Source of the DNA: an uncultured Flavobacteriaceae bacterium
GTDB lineage: Bacteria > Bacteroidota > Bacteroidia > Flavobacteriales > Flavobacteriaceae
Assembly (NCBI GenBank): GCA_947494325.1
Contig: CANLUS010000001.1
Location: 620,001 to 684,000, forward strand
DNA length: 64,000 bases
Direction: 5' to 3'
Of the stretch, positions 52,306 to 60,791 are shown piece by piece (positions within the stretch are counted from its first letter, which is position 1; every line of letters begins with the position of its first letter). The notes below the pieces were generated by a model. The model worked only from the letters and a program-made list of their open reading frames with translations. It did no database searches and was not told the DNA's origin. Made by a program: the position numbers and the translations under genes.

Positions 52306-52548
52306 ATGTCTATTACCTCATTTTCAAAACCATCGGATACCGATATACTTGAGAATATTGTAGGTGAAGAGAAAGTTTTAAGTTTTGTAGGAGAAGGAAG
52401 CATTCTCCAATCTACGAATGAAACAACTTATATTAGAACGATTAAAGTAGAAGCAAATGAAAAAGAAACTTTAAGAAATGTAATTTTTATTAAAAAAGGA
52501 ATTACATGGTTTTTTAAAAAATTTGAAGAAGTAACCATTACAAATTAG
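52306..52548 (+). CDS. Small hypothetical protein
   Basis: 80 residues, not recognised. It has no signal peptide or membrane helix. It looks like a compact alpha/beta fold with IVGEEKVLSFVGEGSILQST, a Glu/Lys-rich middle and a hydrophobic-aromatic end (GITWFFKKFEEVTITN). A TATCTTTA -7-like element at 52268-52275 and a strong terminator downstream support it as a real, independently transcribed gene. Confidence 0.65.
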   Translation: MSITSFSKPSDTDILENIVGEEKVLSFVGEGSILQSTNETTYIRTIKVEANEKETLRNVIFIKKGITWFFKKFEEVTITN

Positions 52549-52612
52549 ACCAAACCTTTTTCCGTTTCAAGGGAAAATTACTATTAGAAGAAGAAGTTAG
52601 AGTAACAAGTGC

Positions 52613-52647
52613 AAGTCTTATCTCCCCAATAGATGAGACTTTTTTTA
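52613..52647 (+). terminator. Rho-independent terminator after the 80-residue gene
   Basis: Stem AAGTCTTATCT (52613-52623) and AGATGAGACTT (52631-52641) with loop CCCCAAT and one G-U pair, then a T-run to 52647. It lies between convergent genes. Confidence 0.85.
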
Positions 52648-52650
52648 TGT

Positions 52651-53121
52651 TTACCAATTAGTAAAAGGATGTTTACTAAGTGTCGAATTGTAATATTTTA
52701 CTATTCCAGTTACTTCCTTGCCTAACCAATCGGGTTTTTTGAAAGTTTCATTTTCATTACTCAATTCTATTTCAGCAATAATTAACCCTTTATTTTGACC
52801 TAAAAATTCATCAACTTCAAAAATGTGTTTTTCATTTTTTACCAGAAATCGATTTTTTTCAATCACCGTTTCTTCACACAGAATCAGTAGTTTTTGGGCA
52901 TCTTTAATGTTAATTTCTTTTTCCCATTCGTATCTACTTGTTCCCGAACTATTAGAAATTCCTTTAACAGTTATAAATGCAGCTTCATCGGTAATTCTAA
53001 TTCGCACTGTTCGCTCTCTATGAGAATTTAAAAACCCTTGTTTGATATATGTTTTTTTATAACTTTCCTTTTTAAAGATGTTTGATTTTATGAGGAACTT
53101 TCGTTCAATTTCTATGGCCAT
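52651..53121 (-). CDS. CYTH domain protein
   Basis: 156 residues. The N-terminus MAIEIERKFLI carries the ExExK signature of the CYTH (triphosphate tunnel metalloenzyme) family. RTVRIRITDEAAFITVKG and FEVDEFLGQNKGLIIAEIEL supply the further acidic and basic tunnel residues. Such proteins hydrolyse tripolyphosphate or thiamine triphosphate, or cyclise ATP; the small single-domain bacterial members usually act on triphosphates. It is a single gene, convergent with the 80-residue gene. Confidence 0.92.
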   Translation of the reverse strand: MAIEIERKFLIKSNIFKKESYKKTYIKQGFLNSHRERTVRIRITDEAAFITVKGISNSSGTSRYEWEKEINIKDAQKLLILCEETVIEKNRFLVKNEKHIFEVDEFLGQNKGLIIAEIELSNENETFKKPDWLGKEVTGIVKYYNSTLSKHPFTNW

Positions 53122-53202
53122 TCGTCTTTTTTGAGTTAAAAATAAGCTTTTACCATTACATATTTATTGGATACCTTTGAAGAAATGTTTTTAAACGAAT
53201 AC

Positions 53203-55545
53203 ATGAAGAAAATTGCCATTGTCTTTCTATTTTTTTTAACAGTTGATAATTTTGCCCAGACAGATTTCAGTTCGAGTTGGGAGGATTTCTACTCTTATAA
53301 TAATGTAAAGGATTTTACTAAAGTAGGAGATAAAATTTATGCCATAGTAGACAATGCCGTTTTTATTTATGACGTAGTTTCCAAGGAAACGGAAAAACTG
53401 TCTTCTATTCAAGGGCTTTCAGGAGAGGACACTTCAAGTATCTATTTTGATAGCGCCTTTGAACGTTTGGTTATTGGTTATGAAACAGGGCTGATAGAAG
53501 TAGTTGATAAACAAGGTAATATTAAAATCTCTAATGATATTGAACGATTAAGCATCACAGGAGAGAAGAGAATTAATCATATAGCAGCTTTCGGGACGAA
53601 ACTTTATTTAGCAACACCTTTCGGGATTGTTGTCTACGACATTGAAAGCTTACAATTTGGAGATACCTACTTTATAGGTAATGGTTCTAGTGAGGTTTTT
53701 ATTTACATGATTGAAGTTTTTCAGGGGAAGATATATGCTGCTACTCCACAAGGTATTTTTATTGCTGAAGTAAACAATCCAAACCTAATAGATTTTAACA
53801 ATTGGCAACAACCGCAGGGTAATTTTGTAGGAGATTTTAAGACGATTGAAGCTTTTGATAATGAATTGTACACGTCACTTGCAAATGGATTTTATAAGAT
53901 CAACCTTCCTGGTTCTCTTCAGTTTATTAGTTTTTTGATTGTAGGTGATATTATTAATTTAAAGGCTTCTGATGAGTATATAACAGCCTGTACAAGAACG
54001 CATGCGTTTGCATATGATGCTACTCTAGGTTTAAATGCAGCTGCAACTTCAACAGCAAGTATTAACTATAGTGTTCAATCGGGTTTTGCAGAAAACAATA
54101 TCATTTATGTTGGAACTAAGGAGTTTGGAATTTTAGAGCGAACTTTCGCAGATGTTGACAATTATAACGAAATTCATCCTGAAGGCCCTAACTCGAATGA
54201 TGTTTTCTCAATAACTGCAGAAGATAATAATATATGGGTAGTTTATGGAGGATATAATGGCGCTTTTACTCCACAACAACGAGCGTTAGGCTTAAGTCAT
54301 TTTAATGGCGATGATTGGATGAATATTCCGTATAATCCATTATTTCCTGCGAAAGATTTGGTCCATATAACCATAGACCCAAATCATGAAAATCGAGCGT
54401 ATTTAAGTTCTTGGGGGCAAAATGACGATACTGACTTAAGTGCAACAGGAGGATTATTGGTTGTTGAAAATGATGAACCAATTTCATTTTTAAATCAAAC
54501 GAATAGTGGTTTAGAAAGCATTTCAATTCCCAGCCGTCCGAATTATAGAAGTGTTCGCGTCAATGGTACGGCATTTGATAATCAAGGTAATTTATGGGTT
54601 GCGAATGCATTGGTCGATGATCGATTAAAGAAATTATCAACAAACGGTACTTGGTCTAGCTTTGATTTATCTTCTATACTTTCTACTGATGATTTTGGGT
54701 TGACTGAACTTATTGTTGATAGAACGAGTACAGTTTGGATTGGAACGAGAAATAATGGTCTTCTAGCTTTCAATGAGACTGGCAATAGAAAGAGGGCATT
54801 GGTAAATCAATTAAATCGTGGCTCTTTACCCGACTTGGCCGTCAGCACGGTTGCTAATGATAGAAACAATAGGTTGTGGATAGGAACCAAGAAAGGAATG
54901 GTTGTTTTTTCAAATGCAGGAGGATTGTTTGATGCCAGTTCGTATGATGCGGCGCCAGTGATTATTGAAGATGATGGTATTCCTAAAAAATTATTAGGAG
55001 ATCAAGCAATTAATTCGATCGCTATTGATGGCGCTGATAACAAATGGTTTGGAACAGATACTGGTGGAGCGCTTGGCACAAATCCGTCCGGACAAGAAAC
55101 GCTATTTAATTTTAATAAGGATAATTCTCCATTACCATCGAATCGAATTTTTAAAATTAAAGTAGATGATTCAAATGGCAAAGTTTATTTCGCAACAGAT
55201 AAGGGTATTGTAGCTTTTAATAATAACGTAGCTCCCTTCGGTGATACGCTGGGAGAAGTGTATGCATATCCCAATCCTGTAAGAAAGGAACATTCATTTG
55301 TGACGATAGATGGTCGAAATGACACCAATCTACCGAGAGGCACGAACGTTAAGATATTAGACGCTGCAGGACGATTGGTATATGAAACGAATGTTATCGA
55401 AGGCCAGGAATTAAAAGGAGGAAAAGTTGTTTGGGATAAGACAAACCTATCTGGTAGAAAAGTAGCATCTGGGGTTTATATTGTTTTGTTAAGTTTACCA
55501 GATAAGTCAGAGACTTCAATGACTAAGATTGCAATCATTAATTAA
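53203..55545 (+). CDS. porZ: PorZ-like T9SS component with beta-propellers
   Basis: 780 residues from ATG 53203, where the signal peptide begins (MKKIAIVFLFFLTVDNFAQ). Two propeller regions with repeated LYxATPxGIxxYD-type strands (for example GTKLYLATPFGIVVYDIESL, GKIYAATPQGIFIAEV, NRLWIGTKKGMVVFSN) are followed by a C-terminal T9SS-type domain (AYPNPVRKEHSFVTI, ASGVYIVLLSLPDKSE). This is the PorZ architecture. PorZ is a surface subunit of the T9SS attachment complex that delivers anionic LPS to the sortase. Gene order porZ-recO is, to my knowledge, common in Flavobacteriaceae and supports the call. Confidence 0.87.
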   Translation: MKKIAIVFLFFLTVDNFAQTDFSSSWEDFYSYNNVKDFTKVGDKIYAIVDNAVFIYDVVSKETEKLSSIQGLSGEDTSSIYFDSAFERLVIGYETGLIEVVDKQGNIKISNDIERLSITGEKRINHIAAFGTKLYLATPFGIVVYDIESLQFGDTYFIGNGSSEVFIYMIEVFQGKIYAATPQGIFIAEVNNPNLIDFNNWQQPQGNFVGDFKTIEAFDNELYTSLANGFYKINLPGSLQFISFLIVGDIINLKASDEYITACTRTHAFAYDATLGLNAAATSTASINYSVQSGFAENNIIYVGTKEFGILERTFADVDNYNEIHPEGPNSNDVFSITAEDNNIWVVYGGYNGAFTPQQRALGLSHFNGDDWMNIPYNPLFPAKDLVHITIDPNHENRAYLSSWGQNDDTDLSATGGLLVVENDEPISFLNQTNSGLESISIPSRPNYRSVRVNGTAFDNQGNLWVANALVDDRLKKLSTNGTWSSFDLSSILSTDDFGLTELIVDRTSTVWIGTRNNGLLAFNETGNRKRALVNQLNRGSLPDLAVSTVANDRNNRLWIGTKKGMVVFSNAGGLFDASSYDAAPVIIEDDGIPKKLLGDQAINSIAIDGADNKWFGTDTGGALGTNPSGQETLFNFNKDNSPLPSNRIFKIKVDDSNGKVYFATDKGIVAFNNNVAPFGDTLGEVYAYPNPVRKEHSFVTIDGRNDTNLPRGTNVKILDAAGRLVYETNVIEGQELKGGKVVWDKTNLSGRKVASGVYIVLLSLPDKSETSMTKIAIIN

Positions 55546-55554
55546 TAAAATGGC

Positions 55555-56271
55555 ATGCTAAGTACTACGAAAGCGATCGTTTTGAGTGCTATTAAGTATG
55601 GCGATTCAGATTTGATTGTGAAATGCTATACACAGTTAGGTTTAAAGTCATATATGTTAAAAGGGATTCTGAAATCAAAAAAAGGGAAGCTTAAGGTAGC
55701 TTATTTTCAACCACTCACACACTTAGAGTTAGTAGCAAAACATAATAATAAAGGCAATTTAAACTTCATCAAAGAAGTTAAGGTTAGCTATTCATATCGA
55801 ACAATTCCTTTTAATATTGTTAAACAAACAATGGTACTGTTTTTATCTGAAGTGCTAAGTAAATCTATTTATGAAGAAGAAGAGAATGAACTGCTTTTTG
55901 AGTATCTCGAAGCGGCCTTAATCTGGTTAGATACCAATGATGATGTTGCAAATTTTCATCTGTTATTTTTATTAAACCTTACCAAACATTTAGGGTTTTA
56001 TCCTGAAAAAGAATACTCCGATGCACTTTTCTTTGATTTAGAAGAAGGTCGTTTTACAAATTCTATTCCAAGAAACAATCGTGTAACTGCAGAAAATTTA
56101 ACACCACTAAAATCTCTACTCGGCATAAATTTTGAGGGTTTAAATACCTTAAAGTTTAATGGTTTAATTCGGCAATCAATTTTAGATATTTTGATACGAT
56201 ATTTTGAATTACATTTGCCTGGATTTCATAAACCTAAATCACTAGCCATTTTAAAAACAGTATTTGAATGA
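55555..56271 (+). CDS. recO: DNA repair protein RecO
   Basis: 238 residues. The N-terminal OB fold reads TTKAIVLSAIKYGDSDLIVK, CYTQLGLKSYMLKGILKSK, and LTHLELVAKHNNKGNLNFIK. A helical C-terminal domain with no four-cysteine zinc motif follows, as in many Bacteroidota RecO. It acts with RecF/RecR in loading RecA at gaps. Its stop overlaps the next ORF start as ATGA, and it begins 9 bp after porZ, so it belongs to the same transcript. Confidence 0.92.
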   Translation: MLSTTKAIVLSAIKYGDSDLIVKCYTQLGLKSYMLKGILKSKKGKLKVAYFQPLTHLELVAKHNNKGNLNFIKEVKVSYSYRTIPFNIVKQTMVLFLSEVLSKSIYEEEENELLFEYLEAALIWLDTNDDVANFHLLFLLNLTKHLGFYPEKEYSDALFFDLEEGRFTNSIPRNNRVTAENLTPLKSLLGINFEGLNTLKFNGLIRQSILDILIRYFELHLPGFHKPKSLAILKTVFE

Positions 56272-58739
56272 GTATGAAGGAGATTTTTGTTGTATTCTTT
56301 TTGCTATTTGCAGGTCTTTCTATTGCACAAGAAATTACAGTAATTGATAGAGAAACAGGTTTTCCAATAGCCAATGTAGCCGTGGTTAATCAACAGAACT
56401 CAATTAAGGTAGTTACAGATGAAAAAGGAATGGTGGATATCTCTTCTTTTGCCTTGAGAGATGAACTTACCTTTAGACATATTAGCTATAGCGATTATAA
56501 AGTAGTAAAACGTCTTATTTTAGGGAAGAAGATTGTTTCATTACAGAACAAAACTGAGCAACTTGAAGAGGTTTTTTTATCGGCCTCCAAAGGAAAGGAG
56601 TTTAGAAAAAGAATTGCAGAACAGGTGGCGGTCTTTTCAATTAAGGATATTCAAAGAACCGCACCTCAAACATCTGCTGATTTGTTAGCCGAAATACCCG
56701 GAATTAAAGTTCAGAAATCACAATTTGGAGGAGGAAGTCCTGTTCTGAGGGGTATGGAGGCAAATAGAGTATTATTAGTTGTTGATGGTGTTCGATTGAA
56801 TAATGCTATATATAGAAAAGGACATTTACAAAATTCGATTACTGTTTCTCCAACACTTTTAGATAGAACAGAAGTCATTTTTGGCCCTTCTTCAGTTATT
56901 TATGGTTCTGATGCTTTAGGAGGTGTGATTCATTACTATACACGAAAACCATCAATTAGCGAAGTAACGGCAATTAACGCGAATTTCCTGTCGAGATATA
57001 GTACCGTTAATAATGAGAGATCGTTACAAGGAGGTTTAGAATTACAATTTAAAAAATGGGCTTCTTTTACAAGCGTTTCTCATAGTACTTTTGGCGATTT
57101 GAAAATGGGAAAAAATCGTTCTCACGGTTTCAATGACTGGGGGCATGTATTCGAATATTCTAATAATACAGACTCTTTTTTTAATGAGAATCCAGTGGAA
57201 AACAATGATCCAAACTTGCAACGTAATACGGGATATGAACAAACTGATGTCCTTCAAAAATTCTTCGTCCCATTGTCTGAAAAAACAGATTTAACCTTGA
57301 ATATGCAATATGGAATATCTACTGATATCCCTAGATTTGATAGACTAACAGAACGAAGGGATGGAGTACTTAGATTTGCAGAGTGGTATTATGGACCACA
57401 AGAAAGATTACTGCTATCCTCTCAGTTACAAATATCACCAGAGAAAAGATGGTTAGATGCAGGCGTCTTAACGTTGGCTTATCAGAATATTAAAGAATCT
57501 CGGGTCAATAGAAAATTTGGAAGTTTAGACAGGACTATTCGTGAAGAAGATGTAGATGTATTTAGTTTGAATGGTGATTTTTCAATACCCTTAACTGACG
57601 CTAAAGATAGAATCTTTTCATATGGTTTTGAACTTTCACATAACGATGTAACATCGACTCCAAAAGGAGAAACCATAGCGACCAATGGAGATCAAGTAAC
57701 CGGTATTTCGGGTAATTTTCCTGTACAAGCCCGTTATGCCGACGGAGGTAGTTCTTATACGAGCTCTGCAGCGTACGTCAATTATAGACAAGATATCAGT
57801 AAAAAATCAACGCTGAATACAGGAATTAGGTTTACAAACACAAATTTAAAGGCAACTTGGATAGACCAAACGTTTATTACCTTGCCGAATAACAATATTT
57901 CTTTGAATAACTCGGCTGTAACGTTAACGGCAGGTTATGTTTATAAGCCTACTAGTAACTGGCAACTAAATGGAGTATTATCTTCTGGATTTAGATCTCC
58001 AAACATTGATGATGTTGGTAAAATAAGAGAAAAATCAGGCGATGTGACTGTACCAAATGTAAATTTGCGACCTGAATTCGCATATAATGCTGAATTTGGA
58101 GTACTTAAGTATTTTAAGAATAGAAAGTTTCATTTAGGGTTAACAACTTATTATACGTTACTAGATAATTATATCATTCGCGATGATTTTTCATTGAATG
58201 GTAGTTCAACAATTCTATTCGATGGAGAATTGGGGAATATCGTAGCAAATGTAAATAAAGATCAGGCGTATATTGTTGGTTGTACGTTTACAATGCGAGG
58301 AACAATTGCTAATAATTTAAAAACCAGAGGTTCTTTTACTTACACTAGAGGAAAAGCTTATGATACCAAAGAACCATTATCCTCAATTCCTCCGTTTTTT
58401 GCAGCATTTGAAGTGTCGTATGAGAAACCTAATTTTGAAGCAAGTATTGATCTGCGTTATAACGGAAAAAAGAAGATTACTGATTATAATTTTAGTGAGG
58501 GGATTGACAATGTAGAACAAACACCGATTATTAATCCAAATGCCACTGAGGAAGTTGATATATATGCTGGTTCTCCGTCTTGGATGACTTTAAATTTAAA
58601 CACGAAATATCGTCTTTCTAAAAATCTGGATTTATTGTTAGCGATTGATAATATCTTCGATCAACACTATCGAGAATTTGCGTCAGGAATCAGTGCACCG
58701 GGACGTAACTTTTCCTTATCGGTATTGGCGAACTTTTAA
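56268..58739 (+). CDS. TonB-dependent receptor
   Basis: 823 residues. A signal peptide (cleavage near LSIAQE) precedes a short carboxypeptidase-like domain (about 22-100) and a plug with RGMEANRVLLVVDGVRLNNA, IFGPSSVIYGSDALGGVIHY. The large barrel ends in ISAPGRNFSLSVLANF. The plug motif resembles haem/haemoglobin-type receptors, but I cannot confirm a ligand. The gene overlaps recO by four bases (ATGA). The last 50 bp overlap antisense with the small membrane protein gene at 58690. Confidence 0.9.
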   Translation: MSMKEIFVVFFLLFAGLSIAQEITVIDRETGFPIANVAVVNQQNSIKVVTDEKGMVDISSFALRDELTFRHISYSDYKVVKRLILGKKIVSLQNKTEQLEEVFLSASKGKEFRKRIAEQVAVFSIKDIQRTAPQTSADLLAEIPGIKVQKSQFGGGSPVLRGMEANRVLLVVDGVRLNNAIYRKGHLQNSITVSPTLLDRTEVIFGPSSVIYGSDALGGVIHYYTRKPSISEVTAINANFLSRYSTVNNERSLQGGLELQFKKWASFTSVSHSTFGDLKMGKNRSHGFNDWGHVFEYSNNTDSFFNENPVENNDPNLQRNTGYEQTDVLQKFFVPLSEKTDLTLNMQYGISTDIPRFDRLTERRDGVLRFAEWYYGPQERLLLSSQLQISPEKRWLDAGVLTLAYQNIKESRVNRKFGSLDRTIREEDVDVFSLNGDFSIPLTDAKDRIFSYGFELSHNDVTSTPKGETIATNGDQVTGISGNFPVQARYADGGSSYTSSAAYVNYRQDISKKSTLNTGIRFTNTNLKATWIDQTFITLPNNNISLNNSAVTLTAGYVYKPTSNWQLNGVLSSGFRSPNIDDVGKIREKSGDVTVPNVNLRPEFAYNAEFGVLKYFKNRKFHLGLTTYYTLLDNYIIRDDFSLNGSSTILFDGELGNIVANVNKDQAYIVGCTFTMRGTIANNLKTRGSFTYTRGKAYDTKEPLSSIPPFFAAFEVSYEKPNFEASIDLRYNGKKKITDYNFSEGIDNVEQTPIINPNATEEVDIYAGSPSWMTLNLNTKYRLSKNLDLLLAIDNIFDQHYREFASGISAPGRNFSLSVLANF

Positions 58740-59094
58740 AAGCTGCCGCGATATTAGGTTTTTCCTTGATTTTTCTCCTTTTTAAAGGAATTACAATACT
58801 TGCACCAATAACACCTCCCAAAGCACTATACCCAAAATCTTTGTCACTTTTTACGCCACCGAACCATTTAGGATCAACAGCTTCTTTTAAGTAGCCTATT
58901 GCAGTGGCAGAAGCAGCTCCAATTAGCCAAGCCTTTAACTTATTGTCTGTTTTTTTATAAACAAGGTAGGAGACTCCTGCCCCTATGGCTGCGCCTACAA
59001 TAATATGTTCGGGGTGACCATCATCTGAAATAATAGTTTGGCAGTATGTTTGTGAATGCCAGGTAAATAATAGAATAATCAAGCTCTTTTTCAT
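58690..59094 (-). CDS. Small membrane-associated protein, unknown function
   Basis: 134 residues. A signal-like hydrophobic N-terminus (SLIILLFTWHSQTYCQ) is followed by two or three glycine/alanine-rich hydrophobic segments (IIVGAAIGAGVSYLVY, AWLIGAASATAIGYL, GYSALGGVIGASIVIPL) separated by charged turns (KKTDNK, DPKWFGGVKSDKDF). It resembles small YfiM-like periplasmic or membrane proteins, but not firmly. It converges on the TonB receptor with a 50-bp antisense overlap. It lies downstream of the acyl-CoA dehydrogenase on the same strand with an 18-bp gap. Confidence 0.7.
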   Translation of the reverse strand: MKKSLIILLFTWHSQTYCQTIISDDGHPEHIIVGAAIGAGVSYLVYKKTDNKLKAWLIGAASATAIGYLKEAVDPKWFGGVKSDKDFGYSALGGVIGASIVIPLKRRKIKEKPNIAAAFKSSPIPIRKSYVPVH

Positions 59095-59112
59095 GTACTA
59101 AAAGTAGTGAAT

Positions 59113-60291
59113 TTATTTAAAAGCATTGAATCCTGTAATATCTAAACCAGTAATGAGTAAATGAATGTCATGTGTACCTTCATAAGTAATTACACTTTCT
59201 AAATTCATCGAATGGCGCATAATACTATATTCACCGGTTATACCCATACCTCCTAGCATTTGTCTTGCTTCACGCGCAATGTTTATTGCCATATCAACAT
59301 TATTTCTCTTAGCCATCGATATTTGGGCACTGGTTGCTTTTCCATCATTACGAAGCACTCCTAAACGCCAGGTTAATAACTGAGCTTTTGTAATTTCAGT
59401 TATCATTTCTGCCAATTTTTTTTGCTGTAATTGAAATTGTCCAATTGGTTTTCCGAATTGAATACGTTCTTTACTGTATCTGAGGGCCGTATCATAGCAA
59501 TCCATGGCAGCACCAATAGCACCCCAGGCAATGCCATAACGTGCAGAATCTAAACAACCTAAAGGCGCACCTAAACCTGATTTATTCGGCAGCAAATTCT
59601 CTTTAGGCACCTTTACATTATCGAAAATGAGTTCTCCTGTAGAGGAAGCTCTTAAGGACCATTTGTTATGTGTTTCTGGTGTTGTAAAACCTTCCATGCC
59701 GCGTTCAACGATTAAACCATGAATTCGTTCATTTTCATCTTTAGCCCATACCACGGCAACTTGCGCAAAAGGAGCATTAGAAATCCACATTTTAGCTCCA
59801 TTCAACAAATAATGATCACCTTCATCTTTAAAATTGGTTACCATACCACTAGGATTTGATCCATGATCGGGCTCAGTTAGTCCAAAACAACCCATCCATT
59901 CTCCAGAAGCTAACTTTGGTAAATATTTTTTTCGTTGCGCTTCGTTTCCGTATTTCCAAATAGGATACATAACTAATGAAGATTGTACCGAAGAAGTTGA
60001 ACGAACCCCAGAATCACCACGTTCTATTTCTTGCATAATAAGACCATAAGAAATCTGATCTAAGCCGGCGCCACCGTATTCCTCCGGAATATATGGACCA
60101 AAGGCCCCTATTTCAGCTAATCCATTAATTATCTGTGTCGGAAATTCTGCTTTTTGAGCATATTCTTCAATAATAGGAGATACTTCTCTTTTCACCCACT
60201 CTCTGGCAGCATCTCTTACTAATTTATGTTCATCAGTTAATAAATCGTCTAACTGATAATAATCAGGAGCTTGGAATAAATCTTGACTCAT
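59113..60291 (-). CDS. Glutaryl-CoA dehydrogenase-type acyl-CoA dehydrogenase
   Basis: 392 residues from ATG 60291; an upstream ATG at 60315 is possible. Acyl-CoA dehydrogenase blocks: IPEEYGGAGLDQISYGLIMQ, FGLTEPDHGSNPSGMVT, LNGAKMWISNAPFAQVAVVW, LGGMGITGEYSIMRHSMN. The catalytic Glu lies in ESVITYEGTHDIHLLI, matching glutaryl-CoA dehydrogenase, which converts glutaryl-CoA to crotonyl-CoA in lysine and tryptophan breakdown. It is FAD-dependent and cytoplasmic. It is first in a two-gene strand unit with the small membrane protein. Confidence 0.92.
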   Translation of the reverse strand: MSQDLFQAPDYYQLDDLLTDEHKLVRDAAREWVKREVSPIIEEYAQKAEFPTQIINGLAEIGAFGPYIPEEYGGAGLDQISYGLIMQEIERGDSGVRSTSSVQSSLVMYPIWKYGNEAQRKKYLPKLASGEWMGCFGLTEPDHGSNPSGMVTNFKDEGDHYLLNGAKMWISNAPFAQVAVVWAKDENERIHGLIVERGMEGFTTPETHNKWSLRASSTGELIFDNVKVPKENLLPNKSGLGAPLGCLDSARYGIAWGAIGAAMDCYDTALRYSKERIQFGKPIGQFQLQQKKLAEMITEITKAQLLTWRLGVLRNDGKATSAQISMAKRNNVDMAINIAREARQMLGGMGITGEYSIMRHSMNLESVITYEGTHDIHLLITGLDITGFNAFK

Positions 60292-60369
60292 GCGTATAAA
60301 TTTTAGTTTTTTCAAAAATACGAATAATAGCTTTTTCTAATTCTCTTTTCACTAAGTTATTTTATTGGC

Positions 60370-60377
60370 TACATTTG
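60370..60377 (+). promoter_or_regulatory. -7 promoter element of rnpA
   Basis: TACATTTG fits TAnnTTTG and ends only five bases before the chosen rnpA ATG (60383). A leaderless or nearly leaderless transcript is implied if the element is used. Confidence 0.4.
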
Positions 60378-60382
60378 TTTCA

Positions 60383-60757
60383 ATGCAATTTACATTTAAC
60401 AAAAAAGAAAAGCTAAAAAGCAAGAAACTTATAGAGCGATTGTTTACCGAAGGGAAGTCAGTCTCTGTCTATCCTTTAAAACTATTGTATCTTAAAGTAG
60501 AGCATTCAAATGATTGTGCGATTCAGGCAGGTGTTTCGGTATCGAAAAGAAAATTTAAAAACGCGGTTGATCGCAATAGAATAAAGCGATTATTGCGAGA
60601 AGCGTTTCGCAATCAGAAACACATAATTTCTGAGCGCTGTTCTTATAAATATATTTTTATGTTTTTGTATTTAGACGAAAATGAGAAGAATTACGTTTTT
60701 ATAGAAGAAAAGATGACAAATCTGTTACAAAAGTTTTTGAAAAAGACTGAAAAATAA
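60383..60757 (+). CDS. rnpA: Ribonuclease P protein component
   Basis: 124 residues from ATG 60383 (MQFTFNKKEKLKSKKLIERL); six upstream codons are possible. The conserved RNR-type motif is DRNRIKRLLREAFRN, preceded by GVSVSKRKFKNAV. The N-terminus carries the typical lysine-rich start and the FTEGKSVSVYP block. It assists the RNase P RNA in 5' tRNA processing. It is followed by the S41 protease. rpmH is not adjacent, unlike the usual rpmH-rnpA order; in Flavobacteriaceae this protease neighbour is common, as far as I recall. Confidence 0.95.
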   Translation: MQFTFNKKEKLKSKKLIERLFTEGKSVSVYPLKLLYLKVEHSNDCAIQAGVSVSKRKFKNAVDRNRIKRLLREAFRNQKHIISERCSYKYIFMFLYLDENEKNYVFIEEKMTNLLQKFLKKTEK

Positions 60758-60791
60758 GATTAAACATCGTTTTATATTAAAATCAAACCCG

